NCBI RefSeq assembly: GCF_041397485.1
Contig: NZ_JAWKWO010000006.1
Coordinates: 186,001 to 250,000 of the forward strand
Length of the DNA stretch: 64,000 nucleotides
Direction of reading: 5' to 3'
Origin: Zhengella sp020637775
GTDB taxonomy: Bacteria; Pseudomonadota; Alphaproteobacteria; Rhizobiales; Rhizobiaceae
Shown: one piece after another, positions 50,694 to 60,249 of the stretch
How positions within the stretch are numbered: position 1 is the first letter of the stretch
Layout of the letters: each line of letters begins with the position of its first letter
The notes under the pieces: generated by a model
Told to the model about the DNA's origin: nothing
The model's database searches: none
Seen by the model: only the letters and a program-made list of their open reading frames with translations
Position numbers and translations under genes: made by a program

Positions 50694-51764
50694 ATGAAAC
50701 ATGCCGATCATATTGCCGACACGCTCAGCATCGCCGGAATCCGGCTTCTGGCCATCCTGCATGGATTGCTTTTCGTGGCATTCCTGGCGACGCTTCTGCT
50801 GCTTGCGCCAAAGGCCGGGGCGGGCGAACTGCCCGCCTGCAGTGGACAGGATCTCGTCGCCGAACTGCAAGCCCGCGATCCCGGCCGTCTGGCCGCGATT
50901 CGCGACAAGGCCGAAGCGACACCCAACGGCAGGGGGTTGCTCTGGAAGGTTGAAAAGCCAGGTGTCGCGCCGTCCTGGCTGTTCGGCACCATGCATCTGA
51001 CCGATCCGCGCGTCATCGCGCTGACCCCTGCCGCACAGGCCGCTTTCGACCAGGCCGGAACGGTCGTGGTGGAAGCCGTGGATGCACTGGACCCCAAAAC
51101 CGCCGCCGCCACCATGATGCAGAACCCCGATCTGGTGATGTTCACGGACGGTCGCAAGCTGACAGACCTGCTTGACCCCGAAGAACGCGTGCGCGTGGCC
51201 GAAGAACTGGAAGAGCGCGGCATGCCGCTCGTCGCCATCCAGCACATGAAGCCATGGGTCGTGTCGTCGGCTCTCGCATTGCCTGCCTGCGAGATGGCGC
51301 GCAAGCAATCGGGAGCACCGTTTCTCGATGCACGCCTCGCCCGGGACGCTAAGGCTGCGGGCAAGACCCTGCTCGGCCTGGAGACGATCGTCTCGCAACT
51401 GGAGGCGATGAACTCGCTTCCCATGGAAGTTCATGTCGACGGGCTGGTGGCAACACTGGCACTGGAAGACCGCCTCGATGACATGATCGAGACCATGATC
51501 GTTCTCTACAAGCGGGAAGAGGTCGGCATGGTCTGGCCGCTGCTGGAATCCGTGACCCCGCAGCAACCCGGTTCCAACGAAAGCTATGCGGCTTTCGAGA
51601 AGGTGATGGTGACCGCGCGAAACCATGGCATGGTCAGCAATGCCAGGCCTGTTCTGGAAAAGGGAAATGCCTTCATCGCGGTGGGCGCCCTGCATTTGCC
51701 GGGCGAGGAAGGTGTCGTCGAATTGCTGCGCAAGGCTGGATATGCAGTGACCCGCGCGGAATAA
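50694..51764 (+). CDS. TraB/GumN family protein
   Basis: A 356-residue protein with an N-terminal membrane anchor or signal (about residues 24-48, LLAILHGLLFVAFLATLLLLAP). The TraB/GumN core begins SWLFGTMHLTDPRV and includes a conserved GxxH, EELEERGMPLVAI, LGLETIVSQLEAMNSLP and the C-terminal FIAVGALHLPGEEGVVELLRKAGY. Some family members are metalloproteases; activity here is unproven. It follows xerC by 81 bases with a clear ribosome site. Confidence 0.85.
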   Translation: MKHADHIADTLSIAGIRLLAILHGLLFVAFLATLLLLAPKAGAGELPACSGQDLVAELQARDPGRLAAIRDKAEATPNGRGLLWKVEKPGVAPSWLFGTMHLTDPRVIALTPAAQAAFDQAGTVVVEAVDALDPKTAAATMMQNPDLVMFTDGRKLTDLLDPEERVRVAEELEERGMPLVAIQHMKPWVVSSALALPACEMARKQSGAPFLDARLARDAKAAGKTLLGLETIVSQLEAMNSLPMEVHVDGLVATLALEDRLDDMIETMIVLYKREEVGMVWPLLESVTPQQPGSNESYAAFEKVMVTARNHGMVSNARPVLEKGNAFIAVGALHLPGEEGVVELLRKAGYAVTRAE

Positions 51765-51876
51765 GTTGCAATCCGGCTTTGTGCGCCCTGCCGGCCCCTG
51801 CACGATTGCCGCAACCGGCGAACCGCGCTATCTTTCCCTTGCGTCAAGACAATGCAGGAATGCAAGGGAGCAAACC

Positions 51877-52107
51877 ATGAAGACCCTTCTTGCCACTTTC
51901 GCCGCAACGGGCCTTGCCCTTTCCGCGGCGCACGCCTGCCCGATGCACAGCGCCGAAGCCCATGACACGATGACGACGGCCAGCATCGCCAGTGACATCA
52001 CGCCCATGTCCACCCGTACCGACAGCCTTGAGGGCGCCGGCGACGAGACGTCCGTTCTCGGCGACAAGGCCGCCGATCCGGTCGTCGAGGAAGACAAGGC
52101 CGACTGA
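51877..52107 (+). CDS. Small exported peptide of unknown function
   Basis: A 76-residue protein with a signal peptide (residues 1-20, cleaved after AHA). The mature peptide begins CPMHSAEAHD and is very acidic at its end (DPVVEEDKAD). The His/Met/Cys-rich start might bind metal, which is inference. A good ribosome site (AAGGGAG, 7 bases before the ATG) supports it; an in-frame upstream extension has no site. It may be co-transcribed with the TraB/GumN gene. Confidence 0.6.
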   Translation: MKTLLATFAATGLALSAAHACPMHSAEAHDTMTTASIASDITPMSTRTDSLEGAGDETSVLGDKAADPVVEEDKAD

Positions 52108-52184
52108 TCCGCGGCGCACCGCGAATCCGGCCGCGTAGGCAGGACACGCTAGGTGCAGCTTGCCATGGCCGGTGTGGGTGAACT

Positions 52185-52208
52185 GCCGCCGCATCGCATT
52201 GCGGCGGC
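52185..52208. terminator. Terminator-like hairpin between convergent genes
   Basis: A 9-pair stem (GCCGCCGCA / TGCGGCGGC, six-base loop) between the small peptide gene and the convergent lpdA stop; no T run on either side. Confidence 0.35.
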
Positions 52209-52223
52209 CGTGTCATTTCACCG

Positions 52224-53630
52224 TCAGGAGTGAATCGGCTTGGCGAATGTCGCCATCGCCGCTTCCTTGACCGCTTCCGACATGGTTGGATGGGCGTGGC
52301 AGGTGCGGCCCAGATCCTCTGATGCACCGCCGAATTCCATCAGCACCGCCGCCTCGTGGATCATTTCGCCCGCGCCGAAACCCATGATGTGAACGCCGAG
52401 CACGCGGTCCGTCTTCGCATCGGCCAGCACCTTCACGAAACCGTCGGTCTGCTGCATGGCGCGCGCGCGGCCATTGGCGGAGAAGTTGAACTTCCCGGCC
52501 TTGTACTCGACGCCCGCCTTTTTCAGTTCGTCCTCGGTGCGGCCCACGGAAGCCACTTCCGGCTGCGTGTAGACCACGGACGGGATCACCTCGTAATTCA
52601 CGTGTCCGTGCTGGCCCGCGATGATCTCGGCCACGGCCACGCCCTCGTCTTCGGCCTTGTGCGCCAGCATCGGCCCGCGAATGACGTCGCCGATGGCATA
52701 GACGCCGGGGATCGAGGTCTGGAAGTTCGAATTGACGTCCACGCGGCCGCGCTCGTCCAGCACCACGCCGGCCTCTTCCAGCCCCAGCCCCTCTGTAAAC
52801 GGCTTGCGCCCGGTCGAGATCAGCACGACATCCGACGCGACCGTCTCAGCGTCGCCACCCTTCACCGGCTCGAACGTCACCTCGGCGCCCTTCTTTGCCC
52901 TGGTGACATTGGTCACCTTGGCGCCGAGCTTGAAGGTCAGGCCCTGCTTGGAAAGCACCCGCTGGAACTGCTTGGCGATCTCTGCGTCCATGCCGCCCAG
53001 GATCGTGTCGAGATATTCGACCACCGTCACCTTCGCGCCGAGGCGCGCCCAGACCGAGCCCAGTTCGAGGCCGATGACACCGCCGCCCACCACGGTCAGG
53101 CTTTCCGGCACCTTGGCAAGCGCAATCGCGCCGGTAGACGAGATGATCGTTTCCTCGTCAATGTCCACCTTGACGCCCGGAATGCCGGCCACATCGGAAC
53201 CCGTCGCGACGACGATGTTCTTCGTCTCGATTTCCTGCACCTTGCCATCGTTGCCGGTGACCGAAACCTTGCCCTCGCCCAGAACCTTGCCGGTACCGAG
53301 GTACGCGTCGATCTTGTTCTTCTTCAGCAGGAACGCGACGCCGTCCACATTGGCTTTGACCACCGCGTCCTTGTGGCCCATCATCTTCTCGAGATTGAGC
53401 TTCGGCGCCGGCACCTCGATGCCCAGCGCATCGAAGGAATGGCCAGCTTCGGCGAACATTTCCGAGGCATGCAGCAGCGCCTTGGAAGGAATGCAGCCGA
53501 CATTCAGGCACGTGCCGCCGTGGGTCGCCCGCTTTTCCACCACCGCGACCTTGAGCCCCAGTTGCGCAGCCTTGATGGCACACACATATCCGCCGGGTCC
53601 GGTTCCGATAACGACGACATCATACGCCAT
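52224..53630 (-). CDS. lpdA: Dihydrolipoyl dehydrogenase (E3)
   Basis: A 468-residue E3. The FAD site GTGPGGYVCAIKAAQLG, the redox disulfide Cys41-Cys46 in GGTCLNVGCIPSKALLH, the NAD site VVGGGVIGLELGSVWARLG and the C-terminal catalytic dyad in CHAHPTMSEAVKEAA are complete. It reoxidises the lipoyl arms of SucB. It lies two genes after sucB on the same strand, so it is most likely the E3 of 2-oxoglutarate dehydrogenase. Confidence 0.97.
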   Translation of the reverse strand: MAYDVVVIGTGPGGYVCAIKAAQLGLKVAVVEKRATHGGTCLNVGCIPSKALLHASEMFAEAGHSFDALGIEVPAPKLNLEKMMGHKDAVVKANVDGVAFLLKKNKIDAYLGTGKVLGEGKVSVTGNDGKVQEIETKNIVVATGSDVAGIPGVKVDIDEETIISSTGAIALAKVPESLTVVGGGVIGLELGSVWARLGAKVTVVEYLDTILGGMDAEIAKQFQRVLSKQGLTFKLGAKVTNVTRAKKGAEVTFEPVKGGDAETVASDVVLISTGRKPFTEGLGLEEAGVVLDERGRVDVNSNFQTSIPGVYAIGDVIRGPMLAHKAEDEGVAVAEIIAGQHGHVNYEVIPSVVYTQPEVASVGRTEDELKKAGVEYKAGKFNFSANGRARAMQQTDGFVKVLADAKTDRVLGVHIMGFGAGEMIHEAAVLMEFGGASEDLGRTCHAHPTMSEAVKEAAMATFAKPIHS

Positions 53631-53664
53631 GGGTCATGTCCTTCCTGTTTGGTGGCCCGCCGTC

Positions 53665-54417
53665 TCAGCGACCGCCGGCAATATCGAGGATGGCGCCCGT
53701 AACATAGGACGCCCTTTCGGAGAGAAGATAGAGGATGCCATCGGCGATTTCGCCAGCCTGGCCCTCGCGTTTCATGGGCAATCCGCCGCGCACCTGCGCC
53801 ACGCGGTCGGGCTCACCGCCGGAAGCGTGGATGTCGGTCGCGACGATCCCCGGGCGTACCGCATTGACGCGGATGCCCTCACCGGCCACTTCCAGCGCCA
53901 GCCCCTTCGTGAACGTGTCGATGGCGCCCTTCGAGGCGGCATAGTCGACATACCAGCCGGGACTGCCAAGCCGTGCTGCGGCCGAGGAAAGATTGACGAT
54001 CACGCCGCCCTGGCCGCCATGGGCCGTGGACATGCGTTTCACGGCTTCCCGCGCGCACAGGATGGTTCCGATGACATTGATACGGAACATCCGCTCCAGT
54101 CGTGCCGCGCTCATGGTGTCCACGCGCGCCATGCGGTCCACCACGCCGGCATTGTTGACCAGGCCGTCGATCCGGCCCCAGCGCCGGTCCACCGCCTCGA
54201 ACATGGTCAGGATATCGGCTTCCTTTCCGACATCGCCCGGGACGGCCATTGCCTCGCCACCGCCCTGCACGATCTGCTCGGCCACGAGATCGGCCGCGCG
54301 CGCATTGGAAACGTAGTTGACGGCAACCCGCCAGCCCTCCCGCGCAGCGCCCAGCGCCACCGCCGCGCCAATGCCACGCGAACCGCCGGTCACCAGAAGA
54401 ACCTTTTCCGAACTCAT
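53665..54417 (-). CDS. Short-chain dehydrogenase/reductase
   Basis: A 250-residue classical SDR: cofactor motif VTGGSRGIGAAVALGAAREG (TGxxxGIG), NNAG at about 92-95, catalytic Ser in IVNLSSAAA, YxxxK in YVDYAASKGAIDTFTKG, and terminal IAGGR. The cofactor-binding loop (NYVSNARAADLV) suggests NADP(H). Substrate unknown. MSSEK at 54417 overlaps the upstream gene by four bases (ATGA), which supports this start. It sits inside the suc-lpd run. Confidence 0.92.
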   Translation of the reverse strand: MSSEKVLLVTGGSRGIGAAVALGAAREGWRVAVNYVSNARAADLVAEQIVQGGGEAMAVPGDVGKEADILTMFEAVDRRWGRIDGLVNNAGVVDRMARVDTMSAARLERMFRINVIGTILCAREAVKRMSTAHGGQGGVIVNLSSAAARLGSPGWYVDYAASKGAIDTFTKGLALEVAGEGIRVNAVRPGIVATDIHASGGEPDRVAQVRGGLPMKREGQAGEIADGILYLLSERASYVTGAILDIAGGR

Positions 54418-54902
54418 TCCTGGCACCCCGTAAGCAAGAGGATTTCAGCCGGCGGCTCAGGCGGACCGTCATCGCCGAAGGCCGGATGCCGCCAGACGGA
54501 TGCGGCGAAATTGGGCAGCAGCACCGCTTGCGCGGCCGGTTCGCCGCCCGCCGGCAATTCACCGGGCACGCCTTGCGCATCCACCGCGTGGACCACCGAC
54601 CTGTAGACGATGCAGGCGGCGAGTTCATCGCCGGTCACATCGCCTTCCGGGCAATTGACCGGAAGCACCATTTCCGGCTGGCCGAAAGCAGCGCCCGGCT
54701 GCACATAGGCTGTTACCGGCCCGGCACCACGAAACAGGATGCGGATTTCATGGCTCATCGCCATGGCCCCACCGCCTGCCGTGAAATTGAGCGCCGTTTG
54801 CCCGTCGCCGCTTTCATAGACGGCCAGTTCCTGCGGGCAGGCGGCAAGGGCGGGCACCGCGAACGATGCCAATCCGGCCGCCATCAGGACCCGCAGGATC
54901 AT
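54414..54902 (-). CDS. Secreted protein of unknown function
   Basis: A 162-residue protein with a Sec signal peptide (residues 1-20, ending ALA-A). The mature part has four cysteines (ACPQEL, VNCPEG, AACIVY, TGCQE), suggesting two disulfides, and no recognised domain. Its frame is 23 bases from sucB and overlaps the SDR gene by four bases, so it belongs to the suc-lpd transcript. Why a periplasmic protein is placed there is unclear. Confidence 0.75.
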   Translation of the reverse strand: MILRVLMAAGLASFAVPALAACPQELAVYESGDGQTALNFTAGGGAMAMSHEIRILFRGAGPVTAYVQPGAAFGQPEMVLPVNCPEGDVTGDELAACIVYRSVVHAVDAQGVPGELPAGGEPAAQAVLLPNFAASVWRHPAFGDDGPPEPPAEILLLTGCQE

Positions 54903-54925
54903 TGTCCCTCTCCCGCCGTCTTCGA

Positions 54926-56173
54926 TCAAAGGTCGAGGACGAGGCGTTCCGGATCCTCGAGGCTCTCCTTCACGCGGACCAGGAAGGTCACGGCTTCCTT
55001 GCCGTCAACGATGCGGTGATCGTAGGACAGCGCCAGATACATCATCGGACGGATGACGATCTGGCCGTTCACGACCATCGGCCGCTCCTGGATCTTGTGC
55101 ATGCCGAGAATGCCCGATTGCGGCGCATTGAGGATCGGCGTCGACATCAGCGAGCCATAGACGCCGCCATTCGAAATGGTGAAGGTGCCGCCCTGCATGT
55201 CCGCCATGGTCAGCGTTCCGTCGCGCCCGGCCTTGCCCAGGCGGCCGATTTCCTTCTCGATCTCGGCAATCGACATCTGGTCGGCATCGCGCACCACCGG
55301 CACGACGAGACCCTTGTCGGTGCCGACCGCCACGCCGATATGGCAGAAATTCTTGTAGATGATGTCGGTGCCGTCGATCTCGGCATTGACCGCCGGAATC
55401 TCCTTGAGCGCATGCGTCACGGCCTTGGCGAAGAAGCCCATGAAGCCCAGCTTCACGCCGTGCTTCTTCTCGAAGATATCCTTGTATTTCTTGCGCAGTT
55501 CCATCGTTGCCGTCATGTCCACCTCGTTGAAGGTGGTCAGCATGGCGGCCGTGTTCTGCGCATCCTTCAGGCGCCGCGCGATGGTCTGGCGCAGGCGGGT
55601 CATCTTGACGCGCTCCTCGCGCACTTCATCCTCGCCGGACGACGGCGCCCGCGCGGCGGCCGGGGCGGAAGCCTGGGAAGACCCCGTGCCCTTGTTGATG
55701 GCGTCGAGGACGTCGCCCTTGAGCACCTGGCCGCGCTTGCCGGAACCGGAGACCTGCGAGGCGTCAAGCCCCTTCTCGGCCATCAGCTTGGCCGCCGACG
55801 GGGCAGCCGGCATGTCGCCGCTGCGCGCGTCTTCCATGCCCCTGGAAACCGTCTGGGAGCCCGACGGCGCCGGCTTCGGCATGTCTTCGGCTTTCGGCTC
55901 CTCGGCCTTGGCTGCCGGAGCCGCCGCGCCGCCTTCGCCCTCGGCGATCATGCCGAGCAGGGCGTTGAGTTCCACCGTCTCGCCTTCCTTGGCGGTGATC
56001 TCGGTCAGCTTGCCGGCGGCCGGAGCCGGCACTTCGACGGTCACCTTGTCGGTTTCCAGTTCCACCAGCGGTTCATCGGCGGCAACGGCGTCGCCCACCT
56101 TCTTGAACCATTGGCCGATGGTCGCCTCGGTCACGGATTCGCCCAGTGTCGGGACGCGGATTTCTGTAGCCAT
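54926..56173 (-). CDS. sucB: Dihydrolipoyllysine succinyltransferase (E2 of 2-oxoglutarate dehydrogenase)
   Basis: A 415-residue E2. One lipoyl domain (1-75) with the lipoylated Lys43 in ELETDKVTVEV, an Ala/Pro linker with the E1/E3-binding domain (APSAAKLMAEKGLDASQVSGSGKRGQVLKGDVL, about 125-160), and the catalytic core ending in YDHRIVDGKEAVTFL (His386 and Asp390). It forms the 24-mer core of the complex. Preceded by sucA with 30 bases between. Confidence 0.96.
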   Translation of the reverse strand: MATEIRVPTLGESVTEATIGQWFKKVGDAVAADEPLVELETDKVTVEVPAPAAGKLTEITAKEGETVELNALLGMIAEGEGGAAAPAAKAEEPKAEDMPKPAPSGSQTVSRGMEDARSGDMPAAPSAAKLMAEKGLDASQVSGSGKRGQVLKGDVLDAINKGTGSSQASAPAAARAPSSGEDEVREERVKMTRLRQTIARRLKDAQNTAAMLTTFNEVDMTATMELRKKYKDIFEKKHGVKLGFMGFFAKAVTHALKEIPAVNAEIDGTDIIYKNFCHIGVAVGTDKGLVVPVVRDADQMSIAEIEKEIGRLGKAGRDGTLTMADMQGGTFTISNGGVYGSLMSTPILNAPQSGILGMHKIQERPMVVNGQIVIRPMMYLALSYDHRIVDGKEAVTFLVRVKESLEDPERLVLDL

Positions 56174-56203
56174 GGGTTTTGTCCTGTTCCTGAACGGTTT
56201 GTC

Positions 56204-59197
56204 TTATTCGCCGAGCGCGTCTTCGAGGAAGCCGGCAAGCTGTTCCAGATGTTTCGACATCAGGCCGGTGGCCGGAGAGGCCGCGGCCGGACGGCCCGTA
56301 TAGCGCACCCGCTGATGCTTGGCGTCGATATGGGCCAGCACCCATTCCAGATAGGGATCGATGAACGACCAGGCACCCATGTTCTTGGGTTCTTCCTGGC
56401 ACCACACCATTTCCGCATTGCGGAAGCGCGACAGTTCGTTGATCAGCGCCTTGGCCGGGAACGGATAAAGCTGTTCCACACGCAGCAGGTAGATATCGTC
56501 GATGCCGCGCTTCTCACGCTCTTCCAGCAGGTCGAAATAGACCTTGCCGGTACACAGCACGACACGGCGGATCTTGGAATCCTTGACCAGCTTGATCGGT
56601 CCGTCCTTGTGCTGCTGGGCATCGTCCCAGAGCAGGCGGTGGAAGGAGCTTTCGCCGCTCATTTCCGGCAATGTCGAGACCGCTCGCTTGTGGCGCAGCA
56701 GCGACTTCGGCGTCATCAGGATCAGCGGCTTGCGGAAATCGCGCTTCAGCTGACGGCGCAGGATGTGGAAATAATTGGCCGGCGTGGTGCAATTGGCCAC
56801 CTGCATGTTGTCCTCGGCGCAAAGCTGAAGCCAGCGTTCAAGGCGGGCGGAGGAGTGCTCCGGCCCCTGGCCCTCGTAGCCATGCGGCAGCAGGCAGACG
56901 AGGCCGGACATGCGCAGCCACTTTCGCTCGCCCGACGAGATGAACTGGTCGAACACCACCTGGGCGCCATTGGCGAAGTCGCCGAACTGGGCTTCCCAGA
57001 GCGTCAGCGCGTTCGGCTCGGCCAGCGAATAGCCGTATTCGAAGCCCAGCACCGCCTCTTCCGAAAGCATCGAATTGATGACTTCGTAATTGGCCTGGCT
57101 CGGACCCAGGTTGTTCAGCGGAATGTAGCGCGTCTCGTCACGCTGGTCGTAGAGCACCGAATGGCGCTGGCTGAACGTGCCGCGCTCGCAGTCCTGGCCG
57201 GAAAGGCGAACCGGATTGCCTTCCAGCAGGATGGAGCCGAAGGCAAGCGCTTCCGCCGTCGCCCAGTCGATTCCCTCGCCCGATTCGATCATCGCGGCGC
57301 GATTGTCCATGAAGCGCTTGATGGTGCGATGCACCTCGAACCCTTCCGGCACTTCGGCCAGTTTCTTGCCGATTTCCTTGAGCGTCCTGGCCGGCATGGC
57401 GGTCTTGCCGCGGCGCTGTTCGTCGGCCGAATCGGCGGTGCGCATGCCCGACCACACGCCGTCCAGCCAGTCTGCCTTGTTCGGCTTGAAGGAATTGCCC
57501 GCGTCGAACTCGGCTTCCAGATGGGCCCGCCAGTCGGCCTTCATCTTCTCCACTTCGCCCTCGGTCAGCAGACCCTCCCGGACCAGCTTCTCCGAATAGA
57601 GCTGCACCGTCGTCTTGTGCGCGCGGATCTTCTTGTACATCAGCGGCTGGGTGAATGCCGGCTCGTCGCCTTCGTTATGGCCGAAGCGGCGATAGCAGAA
57701 CATGTCGATGACCACCGGCTTGTGGAAGATCATCCGGAATTCCGTCGCCACCTTGGCGGCGTAGGTCACCGCTTCCGGATCGTCGCCGTTGACGTGGAAG
57801 ATCGGCGCCTCGATCATCTTCGCCACATCGGAGGGATAGGGCGAGGACCGCGAGAAACGCGGATTCGTGGTGAAGCCGATCTGGTTGTTGATGATGAAAT
57901 GGATGGTGCCGGCCACGCGGTGGCCACGCAGGGCCGACAGGCCAAGGCATTCAGGCACCACGCCCTGGCCGGCGAAAGCCGCATCGCCATGAAGCAGCAG
58001 CGGCAGCACGGCCGCGCGCGCTTCCAGCGGCAGCACTTCCTCGCGCTTGCGGCCGAAATGCTGGTCCTGCTTGGCCCGCGCCTTGCCCATGACAACGGGG
58101 TTGACGATTTCCAGGTGCGACGGATTGGCGGTCAGCGACAGGTGCACCTTGTTGCCGTCGAACTCGCGGTCCGAGGAGGCGCCAAGGTGGTATTTCACGT
58201 CGCCCGAACCTTCCACGTCATCGGGCGCGAAGGATCCGCCCTTGAATTCGTGAAAAACGGCGCGGTGCGGCTTGCCCATCACCTGGGTCAGCACGTTGAG
58301 GCGGCCGCGATGGGCCATGCCGAGCACGATTTCCTTCATGCCCATGTTGCCGCCGCGCTTGATGATCTGTTCGAGCGCCGGGATCAGCGCCTCGCCGCCG
58401 TCGAGGCCGAACCGCTTGGTGCCCTTGTACTTGACGTCGATGAACTGCTCGAAACCCTCGGCCTCGATCAGCTTCTGCAGGATCGCCTTCTTGCCGTTCT
58501 CCGTGAAGGCAACGCCCTTGTCCGGCCCCTCGATGCGCTCCTGGATCCAGGCCTTCTCCTCCGGGTTGGAGATATGCATGAACTCCACGCCCATCGTCGA
58601 GCAATAGGTGCGCTTGAGGATGTCGAGCATCTCGTTGATGGTGGCGAATTCCAGCCCCAGCACATGATCGATGAAGATCGGCCGGTCGAAATCGTCGGGC
58701 GAGAAACCATAGGCTTCCGGCGACAGCTCGTTATAGTCTTCCTTCAGACCGGCAATGCCGAGCGGGTCGAGATTGGCATGCAGGTGCCCGCGCATGCGGT
58801 AGGCACGGATCATCATGATGGCGCGCACCGAATCGCGCGCGGCCTTGGCCACGTCCTCCGCGCTCATGCCCGTTGCGCCCGTTGCCGCGGCCGCCTTTTC
58901 CTTCAGCTTCGCGGTCATGTGGCCCTCGACCTGGCCCCAGTCGCCGTCCAGCGCCGAGACCAGTTCGCCATTGGCGGCGATCGGCCAGTTGTCGCGCTTC
59001 CAGGAGGCGCCGCGCGCATTCTTGCGCACATCCTCGGCATCGTCCTGAAGCTGCGCGAAGAAGTCGCGCCACTGCTGGTCCACCGACGACGGGTTGTCCT
59101 GGTAGCGGGCGTAAAGCTCGTCGATATAGGCGGCATTGCCGCCGTAGAGGAACGAGGTCTGTTCGAAAATGTCGTTGGCCTGGTCGTTTCGTGCCAT
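56204..59197 (-). CDS. sucA: 2-oxoglutarate dehydrogenase E1 component
   Basis: A 997-residue thiamine-diphosphate enzyme, normal length for OdhA. It opens with the E2-binding segment (FEQTSFLYGGNAAYIDELYARYQDNPSSVD). Further on are MGMKEIVLGMAHRGRLNVLTQVMGKP, the ThDP motif HGDAAFAGQGVVPECLGLSALRGHRVAGTIHFIINNQIGFTTNP and LPHGYEGQGPEHSSARLERWLQLCAEDNMQ. It decarboxylates 2-oxoglutarate in the TCA cycle. I use MARNDQAND; the 25 in-frame codons before it are basic and not conserved. A perfect 22-base palindrome lies upstream. Confidence 0.97.
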   Translation of the reverse strand: MARNDQANDIFEQTSFLYGGNAAYIDELYARYQDNPSSVDQQWRDFFAQLQDDAEDVRKNARGASWKRDNWPIAANGELVSALDGDWGQVEGHMTAKLKEKAAAATGATGMSAEDVAKAARDSVRAIMMIRAYRMRGHLHANLDPLGIAGLKEDYNELSPEAYGFSPDDFDRPIFIDHVLGLEFATINEMLDILKRTYCSTMGVEFMHISNPEEKAWIQERIEGPDKGVAFTENGKKAILQKLIEAEGFEQFIDVKYKGTKRFGLDGGEALIPALEQIIKRGGNMGMKEIVLGMAHRGRLNVLTQVMGKPHRAVFHEFKGGSFAPDDVEGSGDVKYHLGASSDREFDGNKVHLSLTANPSHLEIVNPVVMGKARAKQDQHFGRKREEVLPLEARAAVLPLLLHGDAAFAGQGVVPECLGLSALRGHRVAGTIHFIINNQIGFTTNPRFSRSSPYPSDVAKMIEAPIFHVNGDDPEAVTYAAKVATEFRMIFHKPVVIDMFCYRRFGHNEGDEPAFTQPLMYKKIRAHKTTVQLYSEKLVREGLLTEGEVEKMKADWRAHLEAEFDAGNSFKPNKADWLDGVWSGMRTADSADEQRRGKTAMPARTLKEIGKKLAEVPEGFEVHRTIKRFMDNRAAMIESGEGIDWATAEALAFGSILLEGNPVRLSGQDCERGTFSQRHSVLYDQRDETRYIPLNNLGPSQANYEVINSMLSEEAVLGFEYGYSLAEPNALTLWEAQFGDFANGAQVVFDQFISSGERKWLRMSGLVCLLPHGYEGQGPEHSSARLERWLQLCAEDNMQVANCTTPANYFHILRRQLKRDFRKPLILMTPKSLLRHKRAVSTLPEMSGESSFHRLLWDDAQQHKDGPIKLVKDSKIRRVVLCTGKVYFDLLEEREKRGIDDIYLLRVEQLYPFPAKALINELSRFRNAEMVWCQEEPKNMGAWSFIDPYLEWVLAHIDAKHQRVRYTGRPAAASPATGLMSKHLEQLAGFLEDALGE

Positions 59198-59294
59198 CAG
59201 CGCTTCCGGACATCCTGTCCGGCACCTTGGTGATCGCGGGCGGCGCCTTGGCCGGCGCGTCCCTGCCCGCATGTTTCCCTCCGGGGATGGCCAA

Positions 59295-59316
59295 AGGCCG
59301 GACCCGGGTCCGGCCT
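59295..59316. repeat. Perfect 22-base palindrome between sucD and sucA
   Basis: AGGCCGGACCC and its exact reverse complement GGGTCCGGCCT abut without a spacer in the 140-base gap between sucD and sucA. In mRNA this forms a GC-rich hairpin (CCGG loop end); on the minus strand it is followed by TTTGG, so it could act as an attenuator or mRNA-stability element. Confidence 0.6.
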
Positions 59317-59337
59317 CTCGCCTTGTCGGTCAGGGCC

Positions 59338-60243
59338 TCATTCGCCCTTGAGCACTTTCACCAGCGTGCTGCCGAGCTGCGCCGGCGAAGGCGACACGCG
59401 GATGCCGGCGGCTTCCATGGCCGCGATCTTGTCTTCGGCGCCGCCCTTGCCGCCGGAAATCACCGCGCCGGCATGGCCCATCGTGCGTCCGGGCGGCGCT
59501 GTACGGCCCGCGATGAAGCCGGCCATCGGCTTCTTGCGGCCCTTCTTCGCCTGCTCCGTCAGCCACTCGGCCGCTTCTTCCTCGGCCGAACCGCCGATCT
59601 CGCCGATCATGATGATCGACTCGGTCTCCGGATCGTCGAGGAACAGGTCGAGCACGTCGATGAACTCGGTGCCCTTGACCGGATCGCCGCCGATGCCGAC
59701 CGCGGTCGACTGGCCGAGGCCCGCATTGGTGGTCTGGAACACGGCCTCATAGGTCAGCGTGCCCGAGCGCGACAGGATGCCCACCGAACCCTTCTTGAAG
59801 ATGTTGCCCGGCATGATGCCGATCTTGCACGCGTCCGGCGTCAGCACGCCCGGGCAGTTCGGGCCGATCAGGCGCGAGGACGACTTGTCGAGGACGGCTT
59901 TCACCTTGACCATGTCCTGAACCGGGATGCCCTCGGTGATGCAGACGATCAGCGGGATTTCGGCCTCGATCGCCTCGATGATCGCCGCGGCGGCCCCTGC
60001 CGGCGGCACGTAGACCACCGATGCGTCCGCGCCGGTCGCCGCCTTGCCTTCCGCGACGGAGGCGAAGATCGGCAATTGCTCGCCGTCCTTGCCGGACCAG
60101 GTCTCGCCACCCTTCTTCGGGTGGATGCCGCCGACCATCTTGGTGCCGTGATAGGCAAGCGCCTGTTCGGTGTGGAACGTGCCGGTCTTGCCGGTCAGGC
60201 CCTGAACCAGAACCTTCGTGTCCTTGTTGATGAGGATCGACAT
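59338..60243 (-). CDS. sucD: Succinyl-CoA ligase alpha subunit
   Basis: A 301-residue subunit. CoA-binding Rossmann start VQGLTGKTGTFHTEQALAYHGTKMVGG; GPNCPGVLTPDACKIGIMPG; and the phospho-histidine in APPGRTMGHAGAVISGG, all intact. It makes ATP or GTP from succinyl-CoA with SucC. Six bases separate its ATG from the sucC stop. Confidence 0.97.
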   Translation of the reverse strand: MSILINKDTKVLVQGLTGKTGTFHTEQALAYHGTKMVGGIHPKKGGETWSGKDGEQLPIFASVAEGKAATGADASVVYVPPAGAAAAIIEAIEAEIPLIVCITEGIPVQDMVKVKAVLDKSSSRLIGPNCPGVLTPDACKIGIMPGNIFKKGSVGILSRSGTLTYEAVFQTTNAGLGQSTAVGIGGDPVKGTEFIDVLDLFLDDPETESIIMIGEIGGSAEEEAAEWLTEQAKKGRKKPMAGFIAGRTAPPGRTMGHAGAVISGGKGGAEDKIAAMEAAGIRVSPSPAQLGSTLVKVLKGE

Positions 60244-60249
60244 GGGGTA

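Noticed and set aside
54866..59233. A very long open frame (about 1455 codons) on the plus strand opposite sucB and sucA
   Set aside because: It mirrors the codon pattern of strongly conserved genes on the other strand; the protein is Arg/His/Leu-rich without any domain. Long antisense frames are common in high-GC DNA.
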